This document shows positions 54,227 to 64,000 of a stretch of 64,000 bases of DNA, in pieces. The translations under genes were made by a program, and so were the position numbers. Each line of letters begins with the position of its first letter. The stretch's first letter is position 1. This stretch comes from Craspedostauros australis (taxonomy: Eukaryota; Bacillariophyta; Bacillariophyceae; Mastogloiales; Achnanthaceae): contig JAMXDE010000007.1 of the NCBI GenBank assembly GCA_026770025.1, positions 806,001-870,000 of the forward strand. Direction: 5' to 3'. The notes under the pieces were generated by a model. The model was not told the origin of the DNA and did not search any database. It saw nothing but the letters and a program-made list of their open reading frames with translations.

Positions 54227-55821
54227 ATGACAAGCGAGACAGTCACAATGGCGGCTACGATGGCGGCCACAACCACCAATACGACCACAAATACAAGCAC
54301 AAATGCGACCACAGGCACAAGCACAACCGAGAGCGTTGATGACAAGTCGACTGCAACGATACGGAAGCCTGCGAACGCAACAATTCGACGTCTGCGGATC
54401 CTCTACGTCTCCTACTTTGCGGCACTGGGGATACTGCAGCCGTACCTGCCGCTCTACTTCAATTCCTTGGGTTACAATGGCAAGACGATCGGCTCGTTGG
54501 GCGCCATCACGCCAGCCGTCACGGTCCTCATGGCGCCCTTCTGCGGCTACTACTTTGATCAGACGAACAATGCGTCCATCGTGCTGCTGTGCCTCATTGT
54601 GAGCGCCGTGGTTGGGAATCTGCTTCTGTGCTTCGTCACATCAACAGCAGCAACGACGGACGCAGGAGCAACAATAGAAATTCCATCGCAATCATATGCC
54701 TTGGTATCGACGATCGTCGCCATCACGGCGCTCTTCGGTTCCTCCATCAAGCCACTCTTGGATTCCATGTGCATGAAATGCCTGCGCGCATCAGGCGCCG
54801 ATAGCGACGACAACACCAAGTACTTTGGAAAAGTGAGGATATACGGTCTCATCGGATACGGAGTTGCGAACGCGGCGGGTGGATTTATCTGGAATGCCGC
54901 GTCCACCGACAGCGATCCGCAACGTGGTTTCCGATACCTGTTCCAATTGCACGGGGCATTGCACCTGCCCGTCGTCTGGTTGCTCGCCACGTCAACTGCC
55001 GCCGCAAACGCGACGACCACAAAGAAATCGGCGACGCCGCATCCTGCCCTGCGTCGATCCATATTCTCCAACTTCACCAGTGACACCATCCTCTTCTTCG
55101 CCATCATCGCGTGGCTGGGATCCTCGTCCGCCATCTCGGAAAGCTTCGGATTCGTGCGTCTGCAAGAAATCGGCGGCAACGGTATCCACATGGGCATCTG
55201 TCGCTTCCTCTCCACGATGGCAGCCTTCGTCGTCACGATGCTGCCACACAACGATCGCTCCATTGGGACGACGTTGACCATCAGCCTCGTGGCGGTGTCG
55301 TTGCGGTTCTGGATGTACGGATGGATGACGGCGCCGCATCATGCCTACCTTGCCGACATGCTGCGTGGCATGTCGTATGGATTCTTTTGGGCGTCGTCCA
55401 GCGTGCATGCGACCAACGTCGTGTCGTCCGAGTACACGGCGACTAGCGTGAGTTGTGCCATGTCATGAATTGCGTTGCAATGTGTCATGAATTGAATGGA
55501 CATGTCCAAAGAGCAATAACAAACTCACACGTTCCACATCTTCGTCTTCCTTCATCGCGTTTCCTCATTCAATCACCCTTTGACTACTCGTACCAACAAC
55601 AGCTCATGGTATTGAATGCATGCTACAACGGAATCGGGCGTTCCAGCGGAGCCGTGGTAAATGGATTCATGAAGGACATGTTTGGAACGCAGGGGGTCTT
55701 TCAGTTTGCTGCATTCTCAAACACAATGTTTGCGATCCTTCTGTATTCCTACTTGAGACTGACATCGCCAACATCGTCATTGCGAATGGGCAGCAGCCAT
55801 GTCAGCAAGAAAGCAAGCTAA
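54227..55821 (+). CDS. MFS_1-like transporter, paralogue B
   Basis: Exons 54227-55447 and 55603-55821 (donor GTGAGT, acceptor AACAG, phase 0), 479 residues. After a Thr-rich start the membrane part begins: LRILYVSYFAALGILQPYLP, LYFNSLGYNGKTIGSLGAIT, MAPFCGYYFDQTN. Then SSIKPLLDSMCMKCL, YFGKVRIYGLIGYGVANAAG, FGFVRLQEIGGNGIHMGICR and YLADMLRGMSYGFFWASS. It matches paralogue A segment by segment, including the final exon (LMVLNACYNGIGRSSGAVV against LMFLNAMYGGLGQSLGAII) and the intron placed just before it. It lacks the signal-peptide-like leader and long linker of A. Substrate unknown. The two genes probably arose by local duplication. Confidence 0.9.
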
Positions 55822-56198
55822 GGAGGGGGAGAGTCAAACAAATGTACACATTCCAATTCGCAATGCATCATAGAATAGCCTGTAACAATAATAGCCTGCA
55901 TTGCGTTTTCTGCTTTGTTAATTGACTTCATGATGGTTTCCGTTTGCATCGTTCTGCCTCTTGAAAGGTGCAATGAGAGTCTGCTGTTTTATTTCCATGA
56001 ATGTCTGTAAGTATGCATGCGCGCGCTTCTCCGTTAACCCAAGCCGTCGACGAATAGATTCAACGAGCCAACGAGTCCACACCAATCAGCTCCTTTGCGC
56101 TATCCGCAGATGAATGTTACCATGCGATTTCGAGTGAATAGAATGATAGTGGAGTCGCCATCACTTCTTGTCTTTACCGTCATCGTCAACACGTGAAT
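55822..56198. other. Convergent intergenic region
   Basis: About 380 bp between the stop codons of transporter B (plus) and the LPKVD-repeat protein (minus). AT-rich; no gene or repeat of note. Confidence 0.5.
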
Positions 56199-58621
56199 TT
56201 AGTATCCGGAGTTGAATGGGCGCAGGCAAAGAATCTTTCCTCCCCAGCGTGTTTTGCATGCATCATCCTTGGCTTCCTTGGCAAGCTGCTTCTTTTCGTT
56301 CGCCATTGCTCTGTATTCCTGTGCCTTCTTCTCCATGGCCTGTTGCGGTTCGTACGGTATGCAAGGTCGCATCCCATACGAGGAATGGGGTGTTTTGGAA
56401 TGGGCGAAACAATGGTTGTTCTGTGTGAGACAGTGATGGTGGCATTGATCATGATAATGATGAAGACAGGTAGAGTACAGTGGAGTACGGTGCATGCGAG
56501 TACACAGCAAACGGACGATTGCATGCAGCCACCTTTTGGTACACTTACAATAGCTTCTTCATCGGCATCCTTGAACACAACTCGTGCAGCACGGGCACGG
56601 TCATCTCTGATTTCCTGTGCTTCGACTGGCTCTTCGTCATCGGCGGTGCCGAGATCGTATCCACCATTCACGGATGGGATGGAGAAGCTCGGCAGGGCTC
56701 CGGTGTCCACCTTTGGCAAGTCCACCTTTGGCAAGTCCACCTTTGGCAAGTCCACCTTTGGCAAGTCCACCTTTGGCAAATCCAACTTAGGGACGGAGAA
56801 GCTTGGAACCTTGATATCGGGCGCCTTGAAGTCTGGGACCTTGATGTCTGGCGCCTTGAACTCTGGAAGATCCAGCTTGACATCCGGGGCCTTGAATTCT
56901 GGGATCTCCAGCTTGACCTCAGGTGCTGCCACGACAGCAGGCGCGGCCGCCTGCATGTTTAAAATTGAAATGGTTGCGAAAAAAAGATGCAGCCAAGACA
57001 GTGTCAGTTTAATTGCATTGCATTGCATTGGATTCCATCTGTTCGCTCTGTTCCATTATCACTTGCGCTAGAGTGGTCTGTGCTCTGCTGAGCTGAATCC
57101 TTGCTCAGTGGGTATTTTTGCGCCCATCAACATGTTCCAAAATGGACCATGGGGCCCGTCCAGCAAGCATTTCGTCAATCATCCATTCAGCCAAGTGGAC
57201 GCATAAACATAGCAACAGAACGCGGAAGCAAACACACAGTGCAACGAACTTACAGGAGCCGGAGCTGGCGCAGAGACCGCTTCTTCCGCCGTCTTCTTCT
57301 CGGCAGCAGCACGCTCCACGGCCAACTTTTGCTTCTCGAGCTCCGCCTTACGACGCGCCTCCTTTTCAGCCTTGCGTGCCTCCGCCTCAGCCTCCTTCGC
57401 CGCCTTCTCCTCCGCCTTGCGAGCTTCCGCTTCCGCCTTCTCTTCGGCCTTGCGCGCCTCTTCGACCGCCTTCTCCTCTTCACGTGCGAGACGTTCCTTT
57501 TCCCGTCGCGCATCGTTGGCGGCACGCTCCTCGGCACGCTTCGTCTCGAGCGCCGCCTTTTCGTCGGCCGCCTTGGTGTCCTCGGCGGATGGCGCTGCTG
57601 GTTGTTCCGGTTCGCTTGGCTTATCGCCGAATGGATTGAAGAAACTGGGTGCCTCGATCTTTGGCTTGGCCGTGGTGTCCGTCACGGCGCTGCCGTAGGA
57701 TGGCATGCTGAAGTCCAGGTAATCATCCGACTTGGCAAGCATGTTGGAGGCCGACATGAAGCTGGAAGGCGCCGTCTGCGTTTGTTGGGCGACCACATTT
57801 TCTGCGTACAAGTAATGGCAACAGCATTTATGGAGAGATTGTATGATAGCGGAGTGTGGGGGATGAGTTGCGTGCCATTCGATTTGGTGCAGAGTGACGG
57901 ATCAATATCGTCAAATCAAGCCGAATGTGTGAGCGGTATCGATTTGATGGTACGGTGTGATCATCGTGTTGTCGTTGAGTATGTCAGGCACAGTGGAGCG
58001 AAGTGTAGAGTAGAGGATGGTGGAGCGACGCGAGAACGATGTGAGTTGCTGAGCACAGATTGAATTATGCATATGTCGATACAGACGGCGACACAGATGT
58101 CGGTATAGATTCATGTCTTCTGCCGGTGCACAGATGGCGGCAACCGACGGCATGGCTCAGTCCGCGACCAAGATCATCACCAGATGCCCTTTGCTTGGTG
58201 GTATGATGCCTTGAGGCGACGATGCGGAGTGCAGCAGCATGATGTCTAGATCCGAGTATGGGACACATCAGATGTGCTCATCCATCCGACGCTTCCTTGT
58301 GGCAATCTCCTGCTGTATTGTGGCATCCATTACCCTCCATTTCAGACGAGTACGATAGGTTCGTATAGCTTCGCATCGCTCACCTTGCGAAATCTCAATG
58401 ATCTGTGCCTGCATGAGAGGCGCCTGCTCCACTGTGGCTCCCGCAACTTGAGCAGAGAACGCCACTCCAGCCGCCGCGACGGCAGCAGGTGCAAGCCATC
58501 CGTTGCTGTTCTTCTGAGCGTGCAAAGCAGACGCTGAGTTGGATCCAGCGCTTGGTGTCACGAACGCATCAGCGAATGGCATGAAGCCAAGAGCGATGAC
58601 GGCAGAGCTGCTGATCTTCAT
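56199..58621 (-). CDS. Plastid-targeted coiled-coil protein with LPKVD repeats
   Basis: Four exons: 58621-58384, 57801-57254, 56950-56549 and 56339-56199 (donors GTGAGC, GTAAGT, GTAAGT; acceptors CGCAG, TGCAG, AACAG; phases 1, 0, 0), 442 residues. Exon 1 begins MKISSSAVIALGFMPFADAF-VTP: signal peptide plus ADAF cleavage motif, hence plastid import. Exon 2 carries a long charged helix of Ala/Glu/Lys/Arg repeats (KAEEKAEAEARKAEE and similar, about residues 150-255), a likely coiled coil. Exon 3 holds beta-like repeats: KLEIPEFKAPDVKLDLPEF, IKVPDFKAPDIKVPSF, and then LPKVD five times, coded by a 15-bp minisatellite (56706-56780). Exon 4 gives a short helical region and a distinctive end, WGGKILCLRPFNSGY. 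I do not recognise a characterised homologue. Repeats plus coiled coil suggest a structural or membrane-associated role in the plastid (inference). Confidence 0.85.
56706..56780 (-). repeat. 15-bp coding minisatellite (LPKVD units)
   Basis: Five consecutive copies of CTTTGGCAAGTCCAC on the plus strand, the last with one change (CAAATCC). Each copy encodes one LPKVD pentapeptide on the minus strand. Near-perfect DNA identity, including third positions, points to recent expansion or homogenisation. Confidence 0.93.
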
Positions 58622-61543
58622 TGTGTGGATTTGATTCGTGTGCGGTTGCTTGCTTGTGGATGGAGAAGGTTGCTCAAATGCTCAATGCTGTTCTGTGGAT
58701 GATGTTGATGTTGATGTTGATGTTGATGCTGATGCTGATGGGCAGAAACTTGGTGAAGGATGCGCAGCTACGTCAGTAATGGTGGCGACGATGGTGATGG
58801 TGATACTCCGGAAGTTGCCTCTATCTTTTGTCGGGCGTCCTTGTCGTTTCTGACGAAGCAAGCACACAAGAACGTGCAGTGGATGTGCCGATACTTACGA
58901 TGTCATGCGGTCACGGGCCAGAGGATGTCATCATCGGTGTCAAGTGTCTTTCAACATCAACACAAATTCGTCAATCCGACGACTTGTCTCTCGAACAACA
59001 TGTCACACAAAGATACGTTCAAAACAACGTGAGTCAACTGAGTCCACTATCGACCATGACGTCATTGAACGATCTGCGACTGAATCAATCCAGCAATAAA
59101 TGCTAACACATCGAACATAGAGTAACGAGCACACGATCAATCCTGTTTTTTGGAGCCTGAAAAGTCGCAGTGGTTGCCACACACTCATTCGCGCCATCGT
59201 CATCATCATCATCTTTGCTTCTCGCGCGCGATGCGGATGAGAGATGGATGGATCAAGATTGTGTCCTGCATGGTGCTAAGACGACGATTGCCAGGAGACC
59301 AACCCATGCGTGGCAATCCCAACAACCAAGATGAGAAGTTACCGACCTTTGCGACGATCTTCTTGTAGCTCGAACATGATCCATGTGCGGACTGTGTAAT
59401 CTTGATTATTTCCTCACTGCATGCGGCCGTGGGAGGAATTATGAGCCACTGGGATGCTGTGAGAAAAGGAATGGCGTTGTGGTCCAACCAAGTACGAGTA
59501 CTCTGGAGCAGATTGTCGGCAGTGATACTCGAGCATATGTACTCTACTCCAGTGTAACATGGCCGATCCAAGCGTCTTCTTGCTTCTCTCTTTTGTGATC
59601 ACGGATGAGAAAAGATGCGTATCAGAGCTTCGCGCCTTTTTGGTCCGAATATCGCTCAAGAGAGAGAGAGTGATGCTTTTGGACTTGATGGCTGCGAGGA
59701 CGAATACAACTTGCTTGTGTGCTCTGAGAGAATTGAGACCCATCGCTGTACCGATACCAATAACTACGATAAATCTTAGCAACATGCGTATCGTCGGCGT
59801 CCATCGAGCGAGTACCAAACAGAGAACCAAGGGTGTTGGAATATAATGACGGCCAATGCAGGCATGGAGGCATGCATGCAGCTAATACGGACAATAGTGC
59901 GAGTACACACTCAAACGAAGGCAGATGCCATGCTGCAGAGCTGTCCAGACAGAACATGATCACGGTTCCAAGTGAATTTATGAATACTTGCTCGTAGAGC
60001 AAACATATTGATTCCTCTGTTTGGCATCACGAGTAGACTGTGTTGGAGGAACTGGAAAGTGTAGAACAGCAGAACTGAGCAATCCCGTGGAGTGCCTCGA
60101 GTATGTAGGATGCATCCATGAAATTGGATCGACCCACATACGTCCGCACCAATAGAATACCAATCACCGCACCATGGCTGAGCTCGGATGGCACTATCCT
60201 TGCTTACCAGACCAGAGCAGACCAGAGCAAAGCAAAGCATCCATAGGCATGCTTGCAACCAACATGCCTTTGTCTGACTTCGCAGCCTACCGATGCGACC
60301 CATCTGCGCCCATCCGTCAGCTGTGCGAGTATGGCCGTTGTGCATGCAGGAACAGATGGGAACAGTATGTAGTCTTTACTCGTGCAAACCGGGACGAGTG
60401 TTGCTTTGGCACGCTGTTCGTTGGTGTGGCATGCTCAGCACCGCGTACGAGTTATATGTTGAGCAAGTGGAGTACTCAACGACTATAACGTATGCATAGG
60501 GTATACTAATAGTACATCCACTTGGCTGGCTTCTCCCTTGTCGACTATTTTATCTTCTCTCTCTTGTTGGCACCCATGAAAGCGATACCATCACCATTGT
60601 CGGGTTTGGCCTCTCTCTCAAAAATGACCGGCGGTTCTGCGAGGCATCACGTTGTCAACGCGAGTACGGTATTGTGAAGAGAAGGTTCAACATTGCGAAC
60701 CCAACTGCGACATGGTTTGCGTGGTACCACCATTGGAGAAGCGATACCACGTACCAATCAGCCACATCAGCGACACTGCTTTGGGAGGCGAAAGCGCCAA
60801 CACCCACTCGCACAGAAGCCAAGGGAACTACGGAACGTGTACCGATTCGCTACTGTGTCGAAGCATGCGCGAGCCGCCACAGCCAATCACACAGCAGCAA
60901 TTGCTGGCGACCGACAAAGCCTCTTGGCTACCTTTCTGTTGAGACCAGTACCGCCGCGTGGCGCAACGAAGCCCCAATCCTGCCTGGAGCGGCTTTTTTT
61001 TGATCGATCGAGTCGACTGGCTGGTGTATTCGTGAAAACTTCTGTGCAGGATTGGAATGAAAACCAGCTGAAAGGTCGTGCAGTTTCTTCACTGTTCCCA
61101 TTCAGCAACCCGCGTCGTCTCTTCTCTTGTTTGTTCGTGGTCTTACTGTACTCGTGCGACTATTGTCGCGTCTTCGTACTGTCTTGTGCGGTCTTTTGCT
61201 TCGTTCCAATGAAGTGTTGGGGTTGTCCTTGTGTGACACTTCGCAATCACACACGAACAGAGAGCACGTTGTGCGAAAAGAAGAAGAACGCCAACAAGGA
61301 ACAACTTCCTGCACGATCACCCATTCCCACACAACCACCAATCGGACAGCACAGTGCATCACAGAAGACTGTTGGAGAACAATAACCAGCCAAAAGGCGC
61401 AGAGAAGAGGCTGTCACTCTGCTCACAAATCGAAACGGTCCACAACCATCAACCAACCAACCAACACACGCTGCATACGCTACATACGCTACTATTCAGC
61501 TAACACAATTACTACCACCATTCCCACACCTACACCAGCAACC
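58622..61543. other. Divergent intergenic region (2.9 kb)
   Basis: This lies between divergent starts at 58621 (minus) and 61544 (plus). No gene supported; frames such as 59830-59414 (minus) and 60693-61385 (plus) lack domains. Visible structure: hexamer repeat at 58697-58740 and an 8-T run near 60995. The pyrimidine/AC-rich stretch before 61544 is probably 5' untranslated sequence. Confidence 0.5.
58697..58740 (+). repeat. TTGATG/CTGATG hexamer microsatellite
   Basis: About seven tandem copies of a hexamer, first TTGATG then CTGATG, 75 bases upstream of the LPKVD-repeat gene start. Confidence 0.9.
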
Positions 61544-62089
61544 ATGTCTCCAGCACCAACATACAAGGCCAACACACAGACGCGCGCACACAAGCGCAAG
61601 GCGGTGTCATTCAACACAGCAGTGACTGTCAAGGAATGCCTGCACAAGAACGAGTACTCGATGCAGGAACGCAGCAGCACGTGGTTCAACCAGAGCGAGA
61701 ACATGGCCATCAAGCTCTCCTGCAAGCGCACCATCAAGATGATGAAGCAGGGCGTCATCGACATGGGAGGCGACGACTACTGCACTCGAGGCCTCGAGAA
61801 GAGAGTCAACCGATCGCCTGACTTCGTCATCGCCATCGTCTCCGTCCTGCGCGAACAGCACCACCAGAACTGCATGGGAGTCAGAGACCCAGAGGCCATC
61901 TCGCAGATCTACCAGCAGATATCGCACCAGAGCAAGGTCGCCGCCTACTGCACAGCGCTCAGAGACGCAGAGGCCGCCATGCCAGCGCCACTCCCAAAGC
62001 GAGCACCGGTGCGAAAGGAGGGCGCCAAGCGTATCATCTCGGGCTCCAGACTGGCATCGCAACCAGCTATCCGATGCCGCGCGGCTTGA
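61544..62089 (+). CDS. Small conserved protein of unknown function
   Basis: Intronless, 181 residues; ATG in strong context (GCAACCATG). Constrained-looking segments: RKAVSFNTAVTVKECLHKNE at the N-terminus, TWFNQSENMAIKLSCKRTIK, YCTRGLEKRV and SVLREQHHQN. The pattern 'VSFN..V.V.E.LH.NEY...E...TWF...E......C..T...M..G.......D..C.RGLE' is familiar from a large family of small proteins in diatoms, usually annotated only as hypothetical. No signal peptide or membrane segment. The end (RIISGSRLASQPAIRC) is basic. Expected in cytosol or nucleus. The open frame extends upstream to 61127 but without a better start; the AC-rich 5' DNA looks untranslated. Confidence 0.8.
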   Translation: MSPAPTYKANTQTRAHKRKAVSFNTAVTVKECLHKNEYSMQERSSTWFNQSENMAIKLSCKRTIKMMKQGVIDMGGDDYCTRGLEKRVNRSPDFVIAIVSVLREQHHQNCMGVRDPEAISQIYQQISHQSKVAAYCTALRDAEAAMPAPLPKRAPVRKEGAKRIISGSRLASQPAIRCRAA

Positions 62090-63248
62090 ATGCTGCAACC
62101 AGCAGACCACACCAGTGCATCACACCAGTGCCTGCGCCGGTCCGCACTCATTCACGCGCGCAGCGCAAATCACACATCGCAACCAGCCACACGACCTTGG
62201 ACGTGATTCTTACCAGTGACACCGCACTGGTTTGCAACTCCACGAACGGTTGCAAGTGCGCATAGATCCCGTGCCCCCATGGCAACAACGAGCACAGGCC
62301 AGAGCGACCACCCTTTGAAAGGAGTGCGCTCCAACGGCTTTGAGCATCATGCACACGATAGCAATAGAATAGAGCACACATAGAATAGAGATTGTATCCT
62401 ACCATACCATATCATCCAAACACGCACACGACTTGAGTTGAGTTGCGTACTAGCTACTGATGTATTCTTGCAATGATAGTATCGCATTGTACCGGCAACG
62501 TAAACACTCTGTTGGTACGTGCGAGTAGTTGCATGCGGTGCCTCCTCTCTGTACTTCACGAGCAGCCTGCATCCGATGACTCTCAGTCTCTCAACCAACC
62601 AGCCAGCCACAAGCCAACCAAGGCAGTCAACCACAACGACGACCCTCGCGACATTGCAACCATCGGCATCCGGAGTTTCCTTTGTTTCTCTGATTGACAT
62701 TCCCTCACCATTTCAAAAGTGCCGCACTGCGGGTCTCGTTGTCACGAACGAACCTCCCTGAGAACCGCAACAGTGATGGTTCGTGTCGCCATTTCTTGAT
62801 TTCTCTTCGCAACAAGCGCCCTCGCCCCCCAACAACTCTCGCGGTTGCTCCTCCGCGCACTCGTTGTTCATCAACTTCATCATCTCTCTCCATCTCCACG
62901 CGAGAGTACCATACCAATCATCCGGGAAAGGTCGTTCACTGGAAGGAACTACTCGTGAGAGGGACTCTGCTCGTAGCATTTCGATGAAACTAAGTGCATC
63001 GTGCTTTCCCATAATACATGGCACTTCGCCACACGTTGCCCCCCCCCCCCCCCCCCCCCGCAGGCTGCAGGGGTGATCTAGCTCGCACTCTCAAGACACG
63101 CACGAAACAGGGATTTAGGGAACAGAAGAGATGCATCTTCACCAGAGAGTGTGGACAGGGTGATTCATAATGTGTATTTTATGTATGTATGGTATTTGTA
63201 TGTTTGCTTTAATATGCTAAAATCGAACAGTGTCGTAGTCTTGCCAGG
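62090..63248. other. Convergent intergenic region with a poly-C run
   Basis: About 1.16 kb between the stop codons of a plus-strand and a minus-strand gene. It contains a 21-base C run (63039-63059) and TACCATACCATA motifs near 62398. No gene supported. Confidence 0.5.
63039..63059 (+). repeat. Poly-C homopolymer of 21 bases
   Basis: Uninterrupted C from 63039 to 63059. Such a run is rare and prone to length error in sequencing. Confidence 0.9.
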
Positions 63249-64000
63249 TTATGGTGCTGGCACGCAGTCCTCGGACTCTGACTCAAACGACGCGCAGTAA
63301 CAGAACGTCTTCAGACAGCAAGTCACTCTGCCATCGAAGGGATCATTCCGATCGATGCAGTTGAATGTGCCAAAGCACGGTTCGTACTCGGGGAACAGTG
63401 CCTGCCAGTCGGAGCCGTGCGAACATGACAGAGGTCCGTCGGTGTCGGTACCGATCAGCGGTGGCATTCGTGTTGGACCTGGAGGATCTGTTGGGTCGGG
63501 AATCTCCATGCTGGGTGGTTCGCTGTCATCAAACTCAATGGGCGGTCCACCCGGCGCGACCCTATCTGGGTCGACACTGGGCTCCTGGGAAGGCTGGCCG
63601 CTTGGACTCTTCGATGGCATCACGCTGACTGTTGGGTCCGCAGAAGGCTCCGCAGACGGCTCGCTTGATGGAGGGGCCGAAGGCGCGGTCGTATCTGTTG
63701 GAACTGCGGAAGGTGGCGCCGATGGCTTTGTTGTGTCTGTTGGCGCCGCGGACGGTGGCGCAGAAGGTGCGGTCGTATCCGTTGGGACTGCCGAAGGTGG
63801 TGCCGAGGGCACAGTCGTATCCGTTGGAACCGCAGATGGAGGAATGGATGGTGCAGTCGTATCCGTCGGAACCGCCGACGGGGGAATGGACGGCACAGTT
63901 GTATCTGTGGGGACTGCAGACGGAGGTGCGGATGGCTTCGTTGTCTCAGTTGGAACTGCAGAAGGCTGAGCTGACGGCTTTGTCGTATCCGTCGGAACTG
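63249..64000 (-). CDS. PS-repeat protein, C-terminal part (gene continues beyond the window)
   Basis: The frame is open from the right edge to a TAA at 63249, so about 250 C-terminal residues are visible and the start lies outside. The upstream part is a tandem array of a 13-residue unit (PSAPPSAVPTDTT with variants PSIPPS, PSAQPS), continuing into PSAEPSADPTVS and SPSGQPSQEPS. After a Pro-rich linker comes a compact Cys-rich end of about 65 residues with eight Cys (LSCSHGSDW, YEPCFGTFNC, VTCCLKTFCYC, EDC). PSxxPS arrays joined to Cys-rich domains are typical of secreted or cell-wall-associated proteins of stramenopiles; Ser/Thr/Pro units are likely O-glycosylated (family knowledge). Extracellular location is inferred, as the N-terminus is not seen. 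Confidence 0.85.
   Translation of the reverse strand, partial: VPTDTTKPSAQPSAVPTETTKPSAPPSAVPTDTTVPSIPPSAVPTDTTAPSIPPSAVPTDTTVPSAPPSAVPTDTTAPSAPPSAAPTDTTKPSAPPSAVPTDTTAPSAPPSSEPSAEPSADPTVSVMPSKSPSGQPSQEPSVDPDRVAPGGPPIEFDDSEPPSMEIPDPTDPPGPTRMPPLIGTDTDGPLSCSHGSDWQALFPEYEPCFGTFNCIDRNDPFDGRVTCCLKTFCYCASFESESEDCVPAP
63637..64000 (-). repeat. 39-bp tandem repeat encoding PSAPPSAVPTDTT units
   Basis: About eight units of 39 bp run to the right edge of the window. Units differ mainly at third codon positions and at the residue after PS (Ala or Ile), so the array is moderately old compared with the perfect 15-bp array at 56706. Confidence 0.85.

Noticed and set aside
57101-58063. 320-codon plus-strand frame
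   Set aside because: Antisense to the coiled-coil exon and its intron; Leu/Arg-rich shadow.
1-64000. tRNA, rRNA, snRNA and retroelement genes
   Set aside because: I looked for B-box-like sequences (GGTTCGANTCC), U6-like sequence and reverse-transcriptase motifs and found none that hold up; a covariance-model scan could not be run.

Overview
This is nuclear DNA of a photosynthetic stramenopile, most likely a diatom. The evidence is fourfold. Several proteins begin with a signal peptide followed by a phenylalanine-containing cleavage motif of the ASAFAP type, used for import into a secondary red plastid (genes starting at 59, 53672 and 58621; possibly 11045). The cyclin at 38913-37918 has the sequence style of the diatom-specific cyclins. 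A secreted protein with PSxxPS-type tandem repeats lies at the right edge. Genes have few, short (about 190-600 base) GT-AG introns and are separated by long, microsatellite-rich intergenic stretches. No rRNA, tRNA, CRISPR array or operon was found.

Layout. 59-859: plastid-targeted protein of unknown function. 2531-4069: ankyrin-repeat protein. 4435-10545: a 6.1-kb DNA transposon with 159-bp terminal inverted repeats and one open gene of 1,182 codons (5140-8688) that looks like a DDE-type transposase of a family I cannot place; this is the most interesting object in the window. 11045-14149: three-exon CNNM/CorC-type membrane protein with CBS domains. 17921-14502 (minus): two-exon protein with a conserved Trp-rich module. 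24914-22986 (minus): low-complexity protein. 28077-30379: major facilitator with a long soluble N-terminus. 32120-33770: three-exon acidic protein preceded by an in-frame upstream ORF. 35021-35829: NAA20 acetyltransferase. 38913-37918 (minus): cyclin. 45669-42983 (minus): His-rich three-exon protein. 46761-47531: proteasome beta-6 subunit. 48807-48307 (minus): LYR-motif protein. 49949-51999 and 54227-55821: two paralogous MFS_1-like transporters that flank a Deg/HtrA plastid protease (53672-52194, minus). 58621-56199 (minus): four-exon plastid-targeted coiled-coil protein with LPKVD repeats. 61544-62089: small conserved stramenopile-type protein. 63249-64000 (minus): C-terminal part of the PS-repeat protein.

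The genes do not form one pathway. Housekeeping functions (proteasome, N-terminal acetylation, cell cycle, mitochondrial LYR) are mixed with plastid proteins and transporters, as is normal for a diatom chromosome arm. Exon joins were derived by reading splice sites and matching phases; all joins reported keep the frame. No database search was possible, so family names rest on recognised motifs, and 'unknown' means I did not recognise the protein.
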